IMG/VR virus record: IMGVR_UViG_3300006802_000047
Coordinates: 1 to 35,363 of that record
Length of the DNA stretch: 35,363 nt
Source: a virus
Reading direction: 5' to 3' (one strand)
Within the stretch, counting starts at the first letter, position 1. Every line of letters begins with the position of its first letter. Position numbers and translations under genes: made by a program. The notes beneath the pieces were generated by a model. That model made no database searches, had not been told where the DNA came from, and worked only from the letters and a program-made list of their open reading frames with translations. This document shows positions 18,797-28,323 of this stretch, in pieces.

Positions 18797-20266
18797 ATGA
18801 CCGCAGTACCAGAGCAATTTCAAAGGATCGCCTTTGCCAAAGAATCCAGTTTTAAGACAGCGGGAACGTGGGTAAACGCAAAGGGTCTTTTGTCCCCAGT
18901 AACAATTTCTCCTGACAGGGAAACGATTGCGCTTGATGTTGCGCTTAACTCCTACGGAGACGTGTATGCAGGTGTACCGGGTAGGCAAAAATACTCTGCT
19001 TCGTTTTCGTACATGCTGACTTTCAACGCCTATGCTGATTTAAAAACTCTCTTCACGGCAGCGCTCGGGAGCGAAAATAGCGCGACCACGCTTACTTTTT
19101 CGAGCACACAAACCAATGTTGGGGTCAATATCTCAGCGGGTGGGCCTGCGACATGGATTAAAGTCACCGGCAACGATAGCAAAACTTACTTTGTGCCTGT
19201 TGATACCAGCGCCGCGAACCTTGTCACCTACGGCGTGTCTCTTCCTTCCGGCGTTACAACGACCGCATGTAGCAACCCTTCGGCAAACTCTGGCGGGTGT
19301 TTCGATTATTCGCAAGGTTTGGCGTGTGACACCTTCTCGATTGAGAGCGATTGGAGCGCTAAGCCCGATAGTTATCAGCAGCAAGTTATCCTTGCAAAAG
19401 GAGCCTGTCTCTCTTCGTGCCAGTTGGTATACGAAAAAGACAAGGTGCTCGCAATGTCGTTCGCGTTTTCAATGGCCGCTGAGTACACCAAATCGGGCGG
19501 GGCGGCTACGAATATTAGCAATCCCGGTGTTTGGTCTGGCACGTTTTTAGGTTGGGCTGGTGATACCATTTTAGAGGCTCCTTCTCAGGGAACGGGCGCC
19601 TCCTATCAAATCAACAACGGGGCGGGCTATGCCGCAGGATCGACAACGGTTGCCGTCGATACCGGCACCGGAACGATCTTGGTAGGCGATACCGTCACCT
19701 TTAACGGCGTGACAGGCACCTACGTTGTCACCGCTGCTTTATCCTCTGGCTCTTTTAGTTTCCAGCCGGGGCTCGCTGGCTCTGTTGCTGACAATGCGGC
19801 GGTAACTTTGGTTGGCACACCGACCTGGAGCACAGCGAAAAAATCCTTACGAAAACTTGAATTAGAACTCAATCCGCAAGTAATCGCGGATACTGGCTCC
19901 AATGGTTTGGATGGGGGAGCCAGCGCAACCGCAACGCTCCCCGGATCAGATATCAAAGGCTACGTCAGGGGGCCAGCGTTTAAAGGCTTGCTTACTGTCT
20001 TGGTTGAGTATGATGTTCGCCACTATACCCGCTTTGATGCGCAGGTCCCTTATAAGTTTGCACACGTCATGTATCCAGGGGTGCCCAACGGCGCGGCCAT
20101 CGGAGCACAGCGCGCATGTCTCTATGTGCGCCGATTGATTCCACAAGGCTTTCCGGTTGTCGTGACAGACGGCGATCTTCGTTGTCATCAACTCACGTTT
20201 CAGGTGGAGCGCGACTTGACCACGAATGGGGTTCCTGAGCGTGTCGCCTTTGCCCTGTTTAACTAA
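18797..20266 (+). CDS. Major tail (tube) protein with inserted beta domain
   Basis: 489 aa, at the major-tail position before the chaperone-like genes. The opening FQRIAFAKESSFKTAGTWVNAKGLLSPVTISPDRE resembles tail-tube N-termini of siphophages. The sequence is beta-rich throughout. A region of about residues 274-340 (AAGSTTVAVDTGTGTILVGDTVTFNGVTGTYVVTAAL) looks like an inserted small beta domain that could decorate the tail surface. Two extra Cys clusters occur around residues 155-215. The protein is longer than many tube proteins because of the insert. Confidence 0.7.
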   Translation: MTAVPEQFQRIAFAKESSFKTAGTWVNAKGLLSPVTISPDRETIALDVALNSYGDVYAGVPGRQKYSASFSYMLTFNAYADLKTLFTAALGSENSATTLTFSSTQTNVGVNISAGGPATWIKVTGNDSKTYFVPVDTSAANLVTYGVSLPSGVTTTACSNPSANSGGCFDYSQGLACDTFSIESDWSAKPDSYQQQVILAKGACLSSCQLVYEKDKVLAMSFAFSMAAEYTKSGGAATNISNPGVWSGTFLGWAGDTILEAPSQGTGASYQINNGAGYAAGSTTVAVDTGTGTILVGDTVTFNGVTGTYVVTAALSSGSFSFQPGLAGSVADNAAVTLVGTPTWSTAKKSLRKLELELNPQVIADTGSNGLDGGASATATLPGSDIKGYVRGPAFKGLLTVLVEYDVRHYTRFDAQVPYKFAHVMYPGVPNGAAIGAQRACLYVRRLIPQGFPVVVTDGDLRCHQLTFQVERDLTTNGVPERVAFALFN

Positions 20267-20285
20267 TAACAAAAAGAGTTTTACT

Positions 20286-20915
20286 ATGCCAATTCGAGTC
20301 GATATTGATTTATTAAACCCAAACTTTCGCGAGTGCTGGATCGTCGTGCCCTGTCACCGTTCCGAGCCTGAGCAGGGTTACGCCTCCGTGAAGATCAGGG
20401 AGATCTCAAAGAAAGACTGGGATCTCTTATGGTCTGATTTGCGACAAAAAGAGAAGGCTTGGTTTGCGGCTCAAAAAGAAAACGCCTCCCCTTTGACAAT
20501 TGCTGATCTAGGGGAAGCAGCTCGCGAAAAGCAACGCGAGATCTTGAGGCGCTGTGTCATCGACCACGACCCTAACGACTTCGCCATTGAGTTTCTACCA
20601 CTGGAGACAGGCGACCCCGGATACTCGGCGCTCTTGGCAAAACTCATCTCTTCTGGTTTCCCTGCCTCTCTCGCGACTAAGATTATTTCAAACGGGGGCG
20701 GGGCACTGCCCTTTGATAAAGAGAAATTTGTGGAGTTGTATGAGCGGTTGACACCGGATCGGGAATTTATCGTAAATTTGACCGCCATCATTGCGCGTTT
20801 TCATGCCGGAGAAGTCTTACACGCGGTTGATTTTTGGAGAAAATCAGGCGTGAAGGATGAGAAAATCCCCCCTCATTTATTAAAAAAAACAGCATTGAGG
20901 ATAGTATCACAATGA
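20286..20915 (+). CDS. Tail assembly chaperone-like protein (gpG position)
   Basis: The start is MPIRVDIDLLNPNFREC at 20286; the longer open frame overlaps the tail gene and lacks a site. 209 aa. It sits between the tail-tube and tape-measure genes, the place of the gpG/gpT chaperones. It is mainly helical in its second half (LYERLTPDREFIVNLTAIIARFHAGEVLHAVDFWRKSG). The next gene overlaps by four bases (ATGA), so the pair may use coupling rather than the usual programmed frameshift. Confidence 0.55.
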   Translation: MPIRVDIDLLNPNFRECWIVVPCHRSEPEQGYASVKIREISKKDWDLLWSDLRQKEKAWFAAQKENASPLTIADLGEAAREKQREILRRCVIDHDPNDFAIEFLPLETGDPGYSALLAKLISSGFPASLATKIISNGGGALPFDKEKFVELYERLTPDREFIVNLTAIIARFHAGEVLHAVDFWRKSGVKDEKIPPHLLKKTALRIVSQ

Positions 20916-21370
20916 ATCAGGCACTGAGACTGACATATCAACTCTCACAGAGCGTTGAACTAAAGCCTTCTACCAAGTCGAGGATGAAATTCTCTGTGAC
21001 TGTGGGGCGCCGCGGTGTGTTTGATTGTCAATCATGCGATGATTCCTTGAAAGAAGAGCGCGGCCTTTGTCCTTTTTTATCGCAACAAAAGCCAGCAACA
21101 AGACCTGTTTTACTTTCGGACACGGGCGATCAAGAAAAAGACGAGATGAAGTGTTGCCCGCGTGGGGTACAACTGAGGAATGAAGGCCTTATCGAAACCC
21201 TCAAGAGTTTTTTTGATATCAAACATATCGGAGTTTTTGATTTTTTTGGAGAGGGCTTGGTGTTTTTGCCACCTCGCATCTCTGATGTTTTCTCTCAGTT
21301 ATCCTCTATCGAAAATCAATTCGAACAAGAGATACTTTTCACCCGTCGTATGATGGATCAAGAGGCTTAA
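20912..21370 (+). CDS. Cys-containing protein, second chaperone position
   Basis: 152 aa, coupled to the previous gene by ATGA. It contains FDCQSCDD, GLCPFLS and KCCPRGVQ, five Cys that could form a metal site. The end (FSQLSSIENQFEQEILFTRRMMDQEA) is helical. Its place suggests a tail assembly factor, but the Cys motif is not typical for gpT-like proteins and no family is recognised. Confidence 0.5.
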   Translation: MNQALRLTYQLSQSVELKPSTKSRMKFSVTVGRRGVFDCQSCDDSLKEERGLCPFLSQQKPATRPVLLSDTGDQEKDEMKCCPRGVQLRNEGLIETLKSFFDIKHIGVFDFFGEGLVFLPPRISDVFSQLSSIENQFEQEILFTRRMMDQEA

Positions 21371-21371
21371 T

Positions 21372-22532
21372 ATGGCAAACCCTGTAAGGCTTTTTGGTAC
21401 TGCGATTATTGTCCCCACGGGTGGAATCACGCTAGCTTGGACTGCGACAATCACCAATGGAACCACGACGGCAACGCTTACCAGTGTAGACGGCGCCGAT
21501 CCAGTTTTGACAGCGGGCACCTATTCCCCGGATGGATTTATCAATCACTGCGCCAAAAAAATACGAGCCTCTATCTATGCGCGCATGGTTGCGGAGGCTG
21601 TAATCACCACCGAGCCCGCGAATGCAGCCGCAATTCCGTTTAAAATCGGCATACAGTCCGGTGGCCTAGTTTCTGGCGTCAATCAAACCCTCTTGCGTAT
21701 AACCTGCTCAACAACAGGGGGCGCTCTTATTGGTGGAGTTGCAACGACGTGGAGTAATTTTACACTCGTCAATACAAGTAATCTTTGGTGCTATCTGGGG
21801 TTTGCATACCCCGGCGAGAGTCGATCTTTAACAATCTCCGGGGGTGGCATCGATGACACTGGGCGTTTCCAGCCTCGTTGGCTATATGTGACGCGCAACG
21901 CGATACAAGACTCCGGGGATCGCGCCACATTTCGCGGGCAATATAGCCGCACTCTCTCCGATGAAACGATCTCGCAATACGCCTCCGGTATGGGCCCGGT
22001 CTACGATCGGGATATGTCGATCCGCACACAGCCTCAGACAATGGCAGGCCCTCCCTTTCTTGTGGGTCGCTTCTCAGCGTTTGGCGCAACCCGTAATCTT
22101 TTGACGCTACAGAGCGTAGACGAAACTTTATTTACAGGTATCTCCAATTCATACAAGCGCACCGACAATTTGACAGCGGGCGCGTATCTTAAGTGTGGGC
22201 GCTGGTGGGCTCGCTATCGCGATGAATCACCCACGGATACCTTCCGTTGCCTGGATGTTTGGCCTACTTCAATTGTGCCTAACGTAGGCGAGCCGATACA
22301 AGTTTACCCTGAGATCTTCGCGATGATCGAAGAGGCGCGACGTGTGGGTTTGTTATTCGTCTATGAGCCGGTTGATAGTACGGGTCTCTCGACCTTTGTT
22401 GCAAAAGCATATTGCCTTCGTGCGAACGGTGAAATTTTAATACAGCACAACCGCACCAGCGAGGGCAACCTGTACTACAACCAAGATCTGCTCTTGCGAT
22501 TGGTTCAAAATCCATCATTAGCGATACCATAA
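21372..22532 (+). CDS. Tail structural protein, unknown
   Basis: 386 aa, one base after the previous stop. The N-terminal ~130 residues are Thr/Ala/Ile-rich beta strands (ITLAWTATITNGTTTATLTSVDGAD). The central part has Trp/Tyr-rich segments (NLWCYLGFAYPGESRSLTISGGGIDDTGRFQPRWLYVT). Its place before the tape measure and its composition suit a virion tail component. No specific family recognised. Confidence 0.5.
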   Translation: MANPVRLFGTAIIVPTGGITLAWTATITNGTTTATLTSVDGADPVLTAGTYSPDGFINHCAKKIRASIYARMVAEAVITTEPANAAAIPFKIGIQSGGLVSGVNQTLLRITCSTTGGALIGGVATTWSNFTLVNTSNLWCYLGFAYPGESRSLTISGGGIDDTGRFQPRWLYVTRNAIQDSGDRATFRGQYSRTLSDETISQYASGMGPVYDRDMSIRTQPQTMAGPPFLVGRFSAFGATRNLLTLQSVDETLFTGISNSYKRTDNLTAGAYLKCGRWWARYRDESPTDTFRCLDVWPTSIVPNVGEPIQVYPEIFAMIEEARRVGLLFVYEPVDSTGLSTFVAKAYCLRANGEILIQHNRTSEGNLYYNQDLLLRLVQNPSLAIP

Positions 22533-22543
22533 AGGGGGCTGCT

Positions 22544-24031
22544 ATGCCGATCAAAATACCACTGAAGCCCGAGACCGAAAAAGCAAAAGACAGCCTCGAC
22601 TCTTGGCGTAAAGATCTCGAAAAAACCTTTGCGGTGAAGATACCGCTCAAGTCAGACGACGTTGCTTTTATTAAGGGCTTGGATCGCGCAAAAGTTGGCG
22701 CTGGCCTGGTGACGGGTGCTCTCGAAAAAGGCGCGGGGATTCTCTCGAAATATCCTGAGATTTTTGGCGAAACAGGTAAGGGCGCCGAAGAGGTCGTAAA
22801 GCAACTCAAGACAGGCGCAGAGACCACGCTTTCCTGGGCCACAACCGGAGCAACACTAGGGTCTATATTCCCCGGCATTGGTACTGCGGTAGGCGGGATT
22901 GTGGGTGGCCTGGCGGGCGCTGCGAGCGCTACCTATGATTGGTGGAGAGGTACGCAAGACGTTGCGGATGAGACCGAAAAAATCTCCAAGCTTCGCAAGA
23001 TTGAAGAGGACCGTCTCAAAGACGAAAATCGCAAACAAAAAGAAGCGTATGATCGTGTCAAAAAGCAGTGGGACGAGGAGAGAGAAGCGAACGATCTTTC
23101 CAAGCAATTCGCGTCTGAGTTCTCTGCGGGCATCCAAAAGATCGCAGAGGACAGCGAAGATACCAATAAGTCTTGGCAGGGCATTTCTAAGAGCACCAAA
23201 GAAGCAACCGAGACGGTCTCCGAGTGGTTGGATCGCACCTATGATCAAGCAATTCGGGCGAGATCGGAGATTGAAGCGCTCAATAAATCTGTCTTGGATC
23301 TGTTGTCGAATGAGTCGGCAAGGCTTGGAAAAATAGCAGGGCGAGAAGGAGCGCCGCGAGACGTAGAAGGCGCGGGTAATCGCGGGATCGGTCGTGATTC
23401 TTTGGGAGATCGACCAGAAGATCCGATGAGCGACTTTAACCGCAAGCAAGCCGATGTTGCTACGCAAGAGCGAGAGCGCGTCCTAAATGAACGCGTTGCT
23501 CAATACGAAAGATACGCCTCCCTGGTAACGTCAATCACCGGAGAACTCACGGACCAACTAGAAGAAAACATCGCAGCGGGCAACGCTCTATTTACGGGTT
23601 TTGGGCTGGCAGCAGAGAGAGGCGTTGCGCAGGTTCTAAAGGCGCTCGCCAAAGAATACAGCGTCAAGGCAATTGGAGAGTTTGCGGAGGGCCTAGCGCT
23701 TGTTACTCAGAATCCAGGCGCAGCGGCAAATCACTTTGCCTCTGCGGCAAAATTTGGAGCAGCGGCGACCGCTGCGGCGATTGGTGGGGCGGTGGTGGGC
23801 GGTGATGCCTCGCGGCGCGAGAGAGCCGAAGAGGGCGCGGGCGGCGGGGGAGGTGGGGCCAGCAGTACCCAGAACCGTTTTTCTGATCCAGGCACACAAC
23901 AACTTTCCACCGTTGTCTATATGGGCGGGGGGCCTGGCTCGACCACGATCTACGCCGGAGAGAGCGAGAGAGAAAAGCAAAACGCGAGAAAGAAACTCAC
24001 CGAGATCTTAACCGTAGGAAAGCCAAAATAA
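22544..24031 (+). CDS. Tape measure protein
   Basis: 495 aa. A long charged helical region (about residues 140-320: EKISKLRKIEEDRLKDENRKQKEAYDRVKKQWDEER) is flanked by Gly/Ala-rich hydrophobic stretches: ATTGATLGSIFPGIGTAVGGIVGGLAGAAS at about 103-130 and FGAAATAAAIGGAVVGG at about 404-420. This is the usual make-up of tape measure proteins, which set tail length and later aid DNA entry. It is short for the class, so a short tail is expected (roughly 70-75 nm if about 0.15 nm per residue applies). A Gly-rich linker precedes the C-terminal part. Confidence 0.7.
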   Translation: MPIKIPLKPETEKAKDSLDSWRKDLEKTFAVKIPLKSDDVAFIKGLDRAKVGAGLVTGALEKGAGILSKYPEIFGETGKGAEEVVKQLKTGAETTLSWATTGATLGSIFPGIGTAVGGIVGGLAGAASATYDWWRGTQDVADETEKISKLRKIEEDRLKDENRKQKEAYDRVKKQWDEEREANDLSKQFASEFSAGIQKIAEDSEDTNKSWQGISKSTKEATETVSEWLDRTYDQAIRARSEIEALNKSVLDLLSNESARLGKIAGREGAPRDVEGAGNRGIGRDSLGDRPEDPMSDFNRKQADVATQERERVLNERVAQYERYASLVTSITGELTDQLEENIAAGNALFTGFGLAAERGVAQVLKALAKEYSVKAIGEFAEGLALVTQNPGAAANHFASAAKFGAAATAAAIGGAVVGGDASRRERAEEGAGGGGGGASSTQNRFSDPGTQQLSTVVYMGGGPGSTTIYAGESEREKQNARKKLTEILTVGKPK

Positions 24032-24032
24032 G

Positions 24033-26612
24033 ATGAGTGATTTTGTATTTGGTTTGGTCATGTACGGTATTCCTGATCCGAGGGTGGCAACGAGCAGCAC
24101 AGTGCCTTGTCTATATACGGACGGCTTTATCAATGCCTCGGATGCGGGGCTTCCTTCGGAGCTTACCGGCTGTACCATGTACCGGATCGTGACAGGAAAG
24201 CCAGGACAAAATTGGGGCGCCGATCCCAGAAACCCCACGGGGCAAAACGAAACGATTACAGTTCTCTTAGAAGAGGATCAAGCCGGAACTCTCTCTCAGT
24301 TATTTTTGTATGATGATGGTTCGGTTCTTTGGGGTTTCAAAGAGAGCACACTTACAGATGTAGACTCGCTCGCATCTATCGTAGGAAGCCCGGAGCCGAC
24401 CGACGACGTGCCTTATTTTCTGGGTCGTGAGTGCGTGACCGTTGTCGCAAATTCAAGCCCGACCCCCTTTTATAGATCGCTAGATATTGGTCTTACTCGC
24501 GCAAGATGCGGCTCTCTCTCGCAAACACATTGCTTGCGCCCCTCCGATTATAGCAATGTGGAGGATGGAACCGATCGCCTGTACCTGAGAGAGAAACCAG
24601 ATTGGGATGCAGGCTTTTATTGTGGGTTGTATCTTTTTAAGCTAGACCAATTTGGGGCAATCTCAGATTATATATTAAGGCGGGGGCGTGTGGTCGGTGC
24701 GCCACAACGAAGGGACGGCAATACCTACGCGATCGAAATTGAGTACCTGGAGGACGCTTTAAATGCTCACGAGGTAGGAGGCACAAGCAAAGAGATCTCC
24801 TTGTCGCATATGATCGTTGTAACAAAAATCGAGCAGCAGCGCCCACAAGAGGTTTCCTTTCTTTTGACAAAAGATCAAGCGGAGGCTTTTTTCAATGAAC
24901 CCGTTTCGCGTCGTGGTTCAAAGACGATTGACAGCGCTACACTTACCGATCTTGAAGCACGGTTGCAGTCTGACACAGAAACAGAATGGCAGATCAAGCT
25001 CAGTCATGGCGACGATTGGATTTTTAAAATCAACGCCCTCTCTTTTTATCAATGGAACTCAGAAGGAGCGCAATACAAAACGGTCAAAGTAGATTGCTCG
25101 CTTGTAGATGATGGTTACTTTCCCGACACGAACATTCAGATTGCGGCAACTGCAAGCGGTCAGCAATCACAACTTAAGCCGTGGTATCTGAACGCAATAC
25201 CGCAAGGCAACGTCGGCAGTATCTCTTTGAGCGGTACGACCGAAGGAGAGCCCCCCAAATTAACCTTACGGGTGAAACTTACAAAGACCGTGGTGCAAGC
25301 CTTCTTGACGCTGGCAACCTCTGTCAACGGTCAAGATGCGGGCGCATATGATACTTTAATCGGCGGCTTTGGTGCGGGGATACCTCTTGCCTATTTCAAT
25401 CTTGGCGCAGTGCAGGCGAACCCTCTCAATGTCAGTGGCACCACTACCGAGCTCTTAGAGCTAGACCAACTCCTTGACGATGTGAACACCTATTATTTTG
25501 ATCTATCTAAGGGGATCAGCCTTCGTGATTTTTTAACAAATGAGTTCATCGCAACACAAGTTTTCCTTGGCTCATTACAAAGCGGTCTCCTTACAATCAA
25601 ACTTTGGAATCACGCAGAGGCCAGCGCTCTTACAATCGCAAGCGATAACGACCCATCACAGCCACCCATAGACCAAGGTCAGCAGCTCTCCGCAATCAAG
25701 CGACTAGACTTGAGCGCCGGTGTTCGCGTGATCGACCTGGAGCCCCAACAAAAAAGATTGGTGCGCTTCTCAAAAACATCTCCAGTGAAAAAAGAGCAAG
25801 TACAAGAGGTTCGTTTTTGGCGCAATGTCAATTTGAGTGTTGGCGCGGATAGCGGAATCACTCCTCTGATTGAGGCTTTTTATCGGCAATTCGGAGGGCA
25901 ACCACTGGTGTTTACAGTCCCCATATCGCTAGAAACCTTCATGGCGTCCTCGGTGGAGTTTGGAGATCGCGTCTCATGGAGCAACGACGATATTTTGACA
26001 CCGACAGGGCGCGGTATTAATGGGATCTTTTTTGTGATCGGCATTGATATTAGTTTTGATACAGGCATTCTACAACTAAAACTACTACAAGACAGATCGC
26101 CTCTTGCTTATTTTGAGACACTGGATAACACGCAGTTTGCGCCCACGATCAAGATAGATGCGATCTCGGTGATTTCCTCGACAGTGATCGATCTCACGGT
26201 ATCAAGGCTGGACGGTGCGACCTTTGATCCCTCAACAGATTTCAGCGGGGTGTTCAGCGCGATACAAAGCGAGGGCTCCTTCGTGCAGGTGGAGAACTTC
26301 GACCACGCGCCTCTTGGTACACAAGAGGAGACCGGCTCCATTGAATCCTTTGGAGTCTTAACGACGATCACAGCCGGACCCCCTGTTGTATTTCGATTGA
26401 CACTAGATAGTGATTTTTTAAGGGGGTCTGCTGCGACGATCGATGATCTCTTTGTCGTGGGAGAGACGCGGCTTTCCTTGCCTCGGAGGGTCTCCGAAGA
26501 GGAACTCAGCGCAACCTTAATTGAGCCCGTTGATACAGTGAGCACGGGTCGTTTTGCAACCTTTACGCAGGCGCGTCCCCTCGGGGCACAGCGCTATAAA
26601 TTTGGAGTTTAA
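24033..26612 (+). CDS. Tail tip/baseplate hub protein (large)
   Basis: At 859 aa it is the largest protein of the window, placed right after the tape measure gene. Beta-rich segments alternate with short helices. The N-terminal ~200 residues include GRECVTVVANSSPTPFYRSLDIGLTRARCGSLSQTHCLRPSDY. From about residue 560 on, domains like those of tail-tip proteins appear (VRFWRNVNLSVG...VEFGDRVSWSNDDI...GRGINGIFFVIGIDISFDTGILQLKLL). Position and size suit the hub or tip that closes the tube. No enzymatic motif is seen. Confidence 0.6.
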   Translation: MSDFVFGLVMYGIPDPRVATSSTVPCLYTDGFINASDAGLPSELTGCTMYRIVTGKPGQNWGADPRNPTGQNETITVLLEEDQAGTLSQLFLYDDGSVLWGFKESTLTDVDSLASIVGSPEPTDDVPYFLGRECVTVVANSSPTPFYRSLDIGLTRARCGSLSQTHCLRPSDYSNVEDGTDRLYLREKPDWDAGFYCGLYLFKLDQFGAISDYILRRGRVVGAPQRRDGNTYAIEIEYLEDALNAHEVGGTSKEISLSHMIVVTKIEQQRPQEVSFLLTKDQAEAFFNEPVSRRGSKTIDSATLTDLEARLQSDTETEWQIKLSHGDDWIFKINALSFYQWNSEGAQYKTVKVDCSLVDDGYFPDTNIQIAATASGQQSQLKPWYLNAIPQGNVGSISLSGTTEGEPPKLTLRVKLTKTVVQAFLTLATSVNGQDAGAYDTLIGGFGAGIPLAYFNLGAVQANPLNVSGTTTELLELDQLLDDVNTYYFDLSKGISLRDFLTNEFIATQVFLGSLQSGLLTIKLWNHAEASALTIASDNDPSQPPIDQGQQLSAIKRLDLSAGVRVIDLEPQQKRLVRFSKTSPVKKEQVQEVRFWRNVNLSVGADSGITPLIEAFYRQFGGQPLVFTVPISLETFMASSVEFGDRVSWSNDDILTPTGRGINGIFFVIGIDISFDTGILQLKLLQDRSPLAYFETLDNTQFAPTIKIDAISVISSTVIDLTVSRLDGATFDPSTDFSGVFSAIQSEGSFVQVENFDHAPLGTQEETGSIESFGVLTTITAGPPVVFRLTLDSDFLRGSAATIDDLFVVGETRLSLPRRVSEEELSATLIEPVDTVSTGRFATFTQARPLGAQRYKFGV

Positions 26613-26614
26613 TT

Positions 26615-27397
26615 ATGGCAGACAATACGGTTTTACCAGCAGGCGGCGCGGGCGATACGATTGCAGCGGATGATATCGCAGGCGTTAAATATCAGAGAGT
26701 GAAGTTGATCTTTGGTGCCGACGGCGTTAATAGTGGCGATGTATCAACCTCGAACATGCTCCCGGTGCAAGTCCTAGCGCAAGCGACCTCGATTGCAAAA
26801 GCAGAGGACGCGGCGCATGCAAGCGGTGATGTTGGCGTTCCTGCGCTCGCAGTACAGAAGCTAACACCGGCGAACCTCGCAGGAACAGACGCGGATTATG
26901 AGCCGTTACAAATCAGCAATGGTCGATTATATACAGCCTCCAATGTTAAAGTAAGAGTGCAAGTTATCCCGACGATTTCGAGCGGCGCCATCTATGCCAC
27001 TGCGGATCAGTTAGGGGGCCTGATGACCATTGCCAACGCTGCACGAAAAAGCGGCGGTTCTGGCATGTTGCGCGCCGTTACAATCCTTGAAAACGGCGGG
27101 GCACAGCGTGCCAACATCGATCTGGTATTCTTCGATCGAAGCGTGACGCTTGCGGCCGATAACGCGGCCTTCGCTGTCAGCGATGCAGATATGGCATTTT
27201 GCCTGGGGGTTGTTTCGATTACTTCGTATAATACCGCGTGGGCCGCAGCAGGAAACGCAATCGCAACCTTGAAAGGTATCGATCTCCCTTTTGTGCTCAA
27301 CGCAACAAGCCTATATTGTGCTGCGGTTGTGAGAGGTACGCCGACCTATACCAGCACAAGCGATCTCACTTTTTCATTTGTGATTGATCAGGATTAA
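26615..27397 (+). CDS. Tail-associated structural protein
   Basis: 260 aa, two bases after the hub gene. The opening GDTIAADDIAGVKYQRVKLIFGADGVNSGDVSTSNMLPVQV follows a pattern widely seen in phage virion proteins (IxGVKYQRVKxxxGADGxxxGDVSxxNPLPV), which typically leads to a beta-rich C-domain. The rest (LFVFFDRSVTLAADNAAF-type strands) is consistent with a tail-tip or fibre-network protein. Function beyond virion structure is not known to me. Confidence 0.65.
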   Translation: MADNTVLPAGGAGDTIAADDIAGVKYQRVKLIFGADGVNSGDVSTSNMLPVQVLAQATSIAKAEDAAHASGDVGVPALAVQKLTPANLAGTDADYEPLQISNGRLYTASNVKVRVQVIPTISSGAIYATADQLGGLMTIANAARKSGGSGMLRAVTILENGGAQRANIDLVFFDRSVTLAADNAAFAVSDADMAFCLGVVSITSYNTAWAAAGNAIATLKGIDLPFVLNATSLYCAAVVRGTPTYTSTSDLTFSFVIDQD

Positions 27398-27400
27398 ACA

Positions 27401-28093
27401 ATGACGCTGCTTACAACGCTCTTTAGTGGCGGATCTCCGGTAGAAGCATTGACGACGTGGGCGCCCAACCGCTTGCCACCTACCTCTTTCTTCGATCTTG
27501 GGATCTTAGAGGTATCGGCAAATAATAATAAAAGTATTGTATTGGGGGCAACCGCTGCGTTGTTCACGGCGGATCTCACCGTATCAGCGGGGCACAATCA
27601 TGTAAGCAGTACAACGCGCATCAAATGGAGACAGATCGCTTCTTTCCCGATGTTGAACAACGCCGATGCTTTCCCGCCTGCGGTGGGCTCTGCGCCGAAT
27701 GAGGCCTTCGATTCTTGGATCGTCAATGCCGCAGGGCCAGTGAGAGAGAAGTGTACACTCCGGCTCTTTCTGAATGCCTATGAGTTGACTGATTTAATCC
27801 CAAGAGTGCGAGCATCAAACGACAATTCAGCAACAACAAATTGCAATATACAGTTCGATTTTTACCAACTAGATCTCACGACGCTTGTTGCTACCTATAC
27901 GTTGACATTCTCCACGGCGACCTTGCGAGATCGGGCGTGGGTGGACGGCGTAACGCAAGATCTCACTGGAGCCGCACAGGATGCTACCATTGCAGGTTGG
28001 TATCCATTGGTGGTTGTGATTTCTGCGAACCTTGACGCAGCAACCGAGCCGGTTGCAATACATGAAATTGCGTTTGGAGTGACCCCTATATGA
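27401..28093 (+). CDS. Virion protein, probable tail-tip/fibre component
   Basis: 230 aa, starting three bases after the preceding stop. Beta-rich, with many Asn/Thr and aromatic residues (RIKWRQIASFPMLNNADAFPP, IQFDFYQLDLTTLVATYTLTF). Its end overlaps the next gene by four bases. The position within the tail-tip cluster supports a virion role. No family recognised. Confidence 0.5.
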   Translation: MTLLTTLFSGGSPVEALTTWAPNRLPPTSFFDLGILEVSANNNKSIVLGATAALFTADLTVSAGHNHVSSTTRIKWRQIASFPMLNNADAFPPAVGSAPNEAFDSWIVNAAGPVREKCTLRLFLNAYELTDLIPRVRASNDNSATTNCNIQFDFYQLDLTTLVATYTLTFSTATLRDRAWVDGVTQDLTGAAQDATIAGWYPLVVVISANLDAATEPVAIHEIAFGVTPI

Positions 28094-28323
28094 GCACACT
28101 AAAGGAAAAGATAGATGCGATCTCAGCAGTGATCGATCTCGCGGTTAAAATCAGCGGATTGTTACAGCAAAAGTGCGAGCATAATTATTTTATTGTGCAC
28201 AATTGGAACAACGCAACCGAGCACGTTGACGAGAGTTATTGCAAATGTAAGCCGCGCTATCAGTGCTTAAAATGCGGGGTGTCCTTTGTTGGTACATCCA
28301 AAGGATTTATTAAAACAAAATGA
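28090..28323 (+). CDS. Small zinc-finger protein (77 aa)
   Basis: ATGA-coupled to both neighbours. N-terminal helix (LKEKIDAISAVIDLAVKISGLLQ), then CEHNYFIVHNW, YCKCKPRYQCLKCGVSFVG with Cys at about residues 28, 51, 53, 59 and 62 and nearby His. This is a likely zinc ribbon. A small Cys finger inside a tail-fibre gene cluster is unusual. It may be a fibre assembly helper. Confidence 0.6.
   Translation: MSTLKEKIDAISAVIDLAVKISGLLQQKCEHNYFIVHNWNNATEHVDESYCKCKPRYQCLKCGVSFVGTSKGFIKTK

Noticed and set aside
22279-23467. Minus-strand ORFs opposite the tape measure gene
   Set aside because: Arg/Ser-rich shadow frames without ribosome binding sites, inside a well-supported plus-strand late operon.
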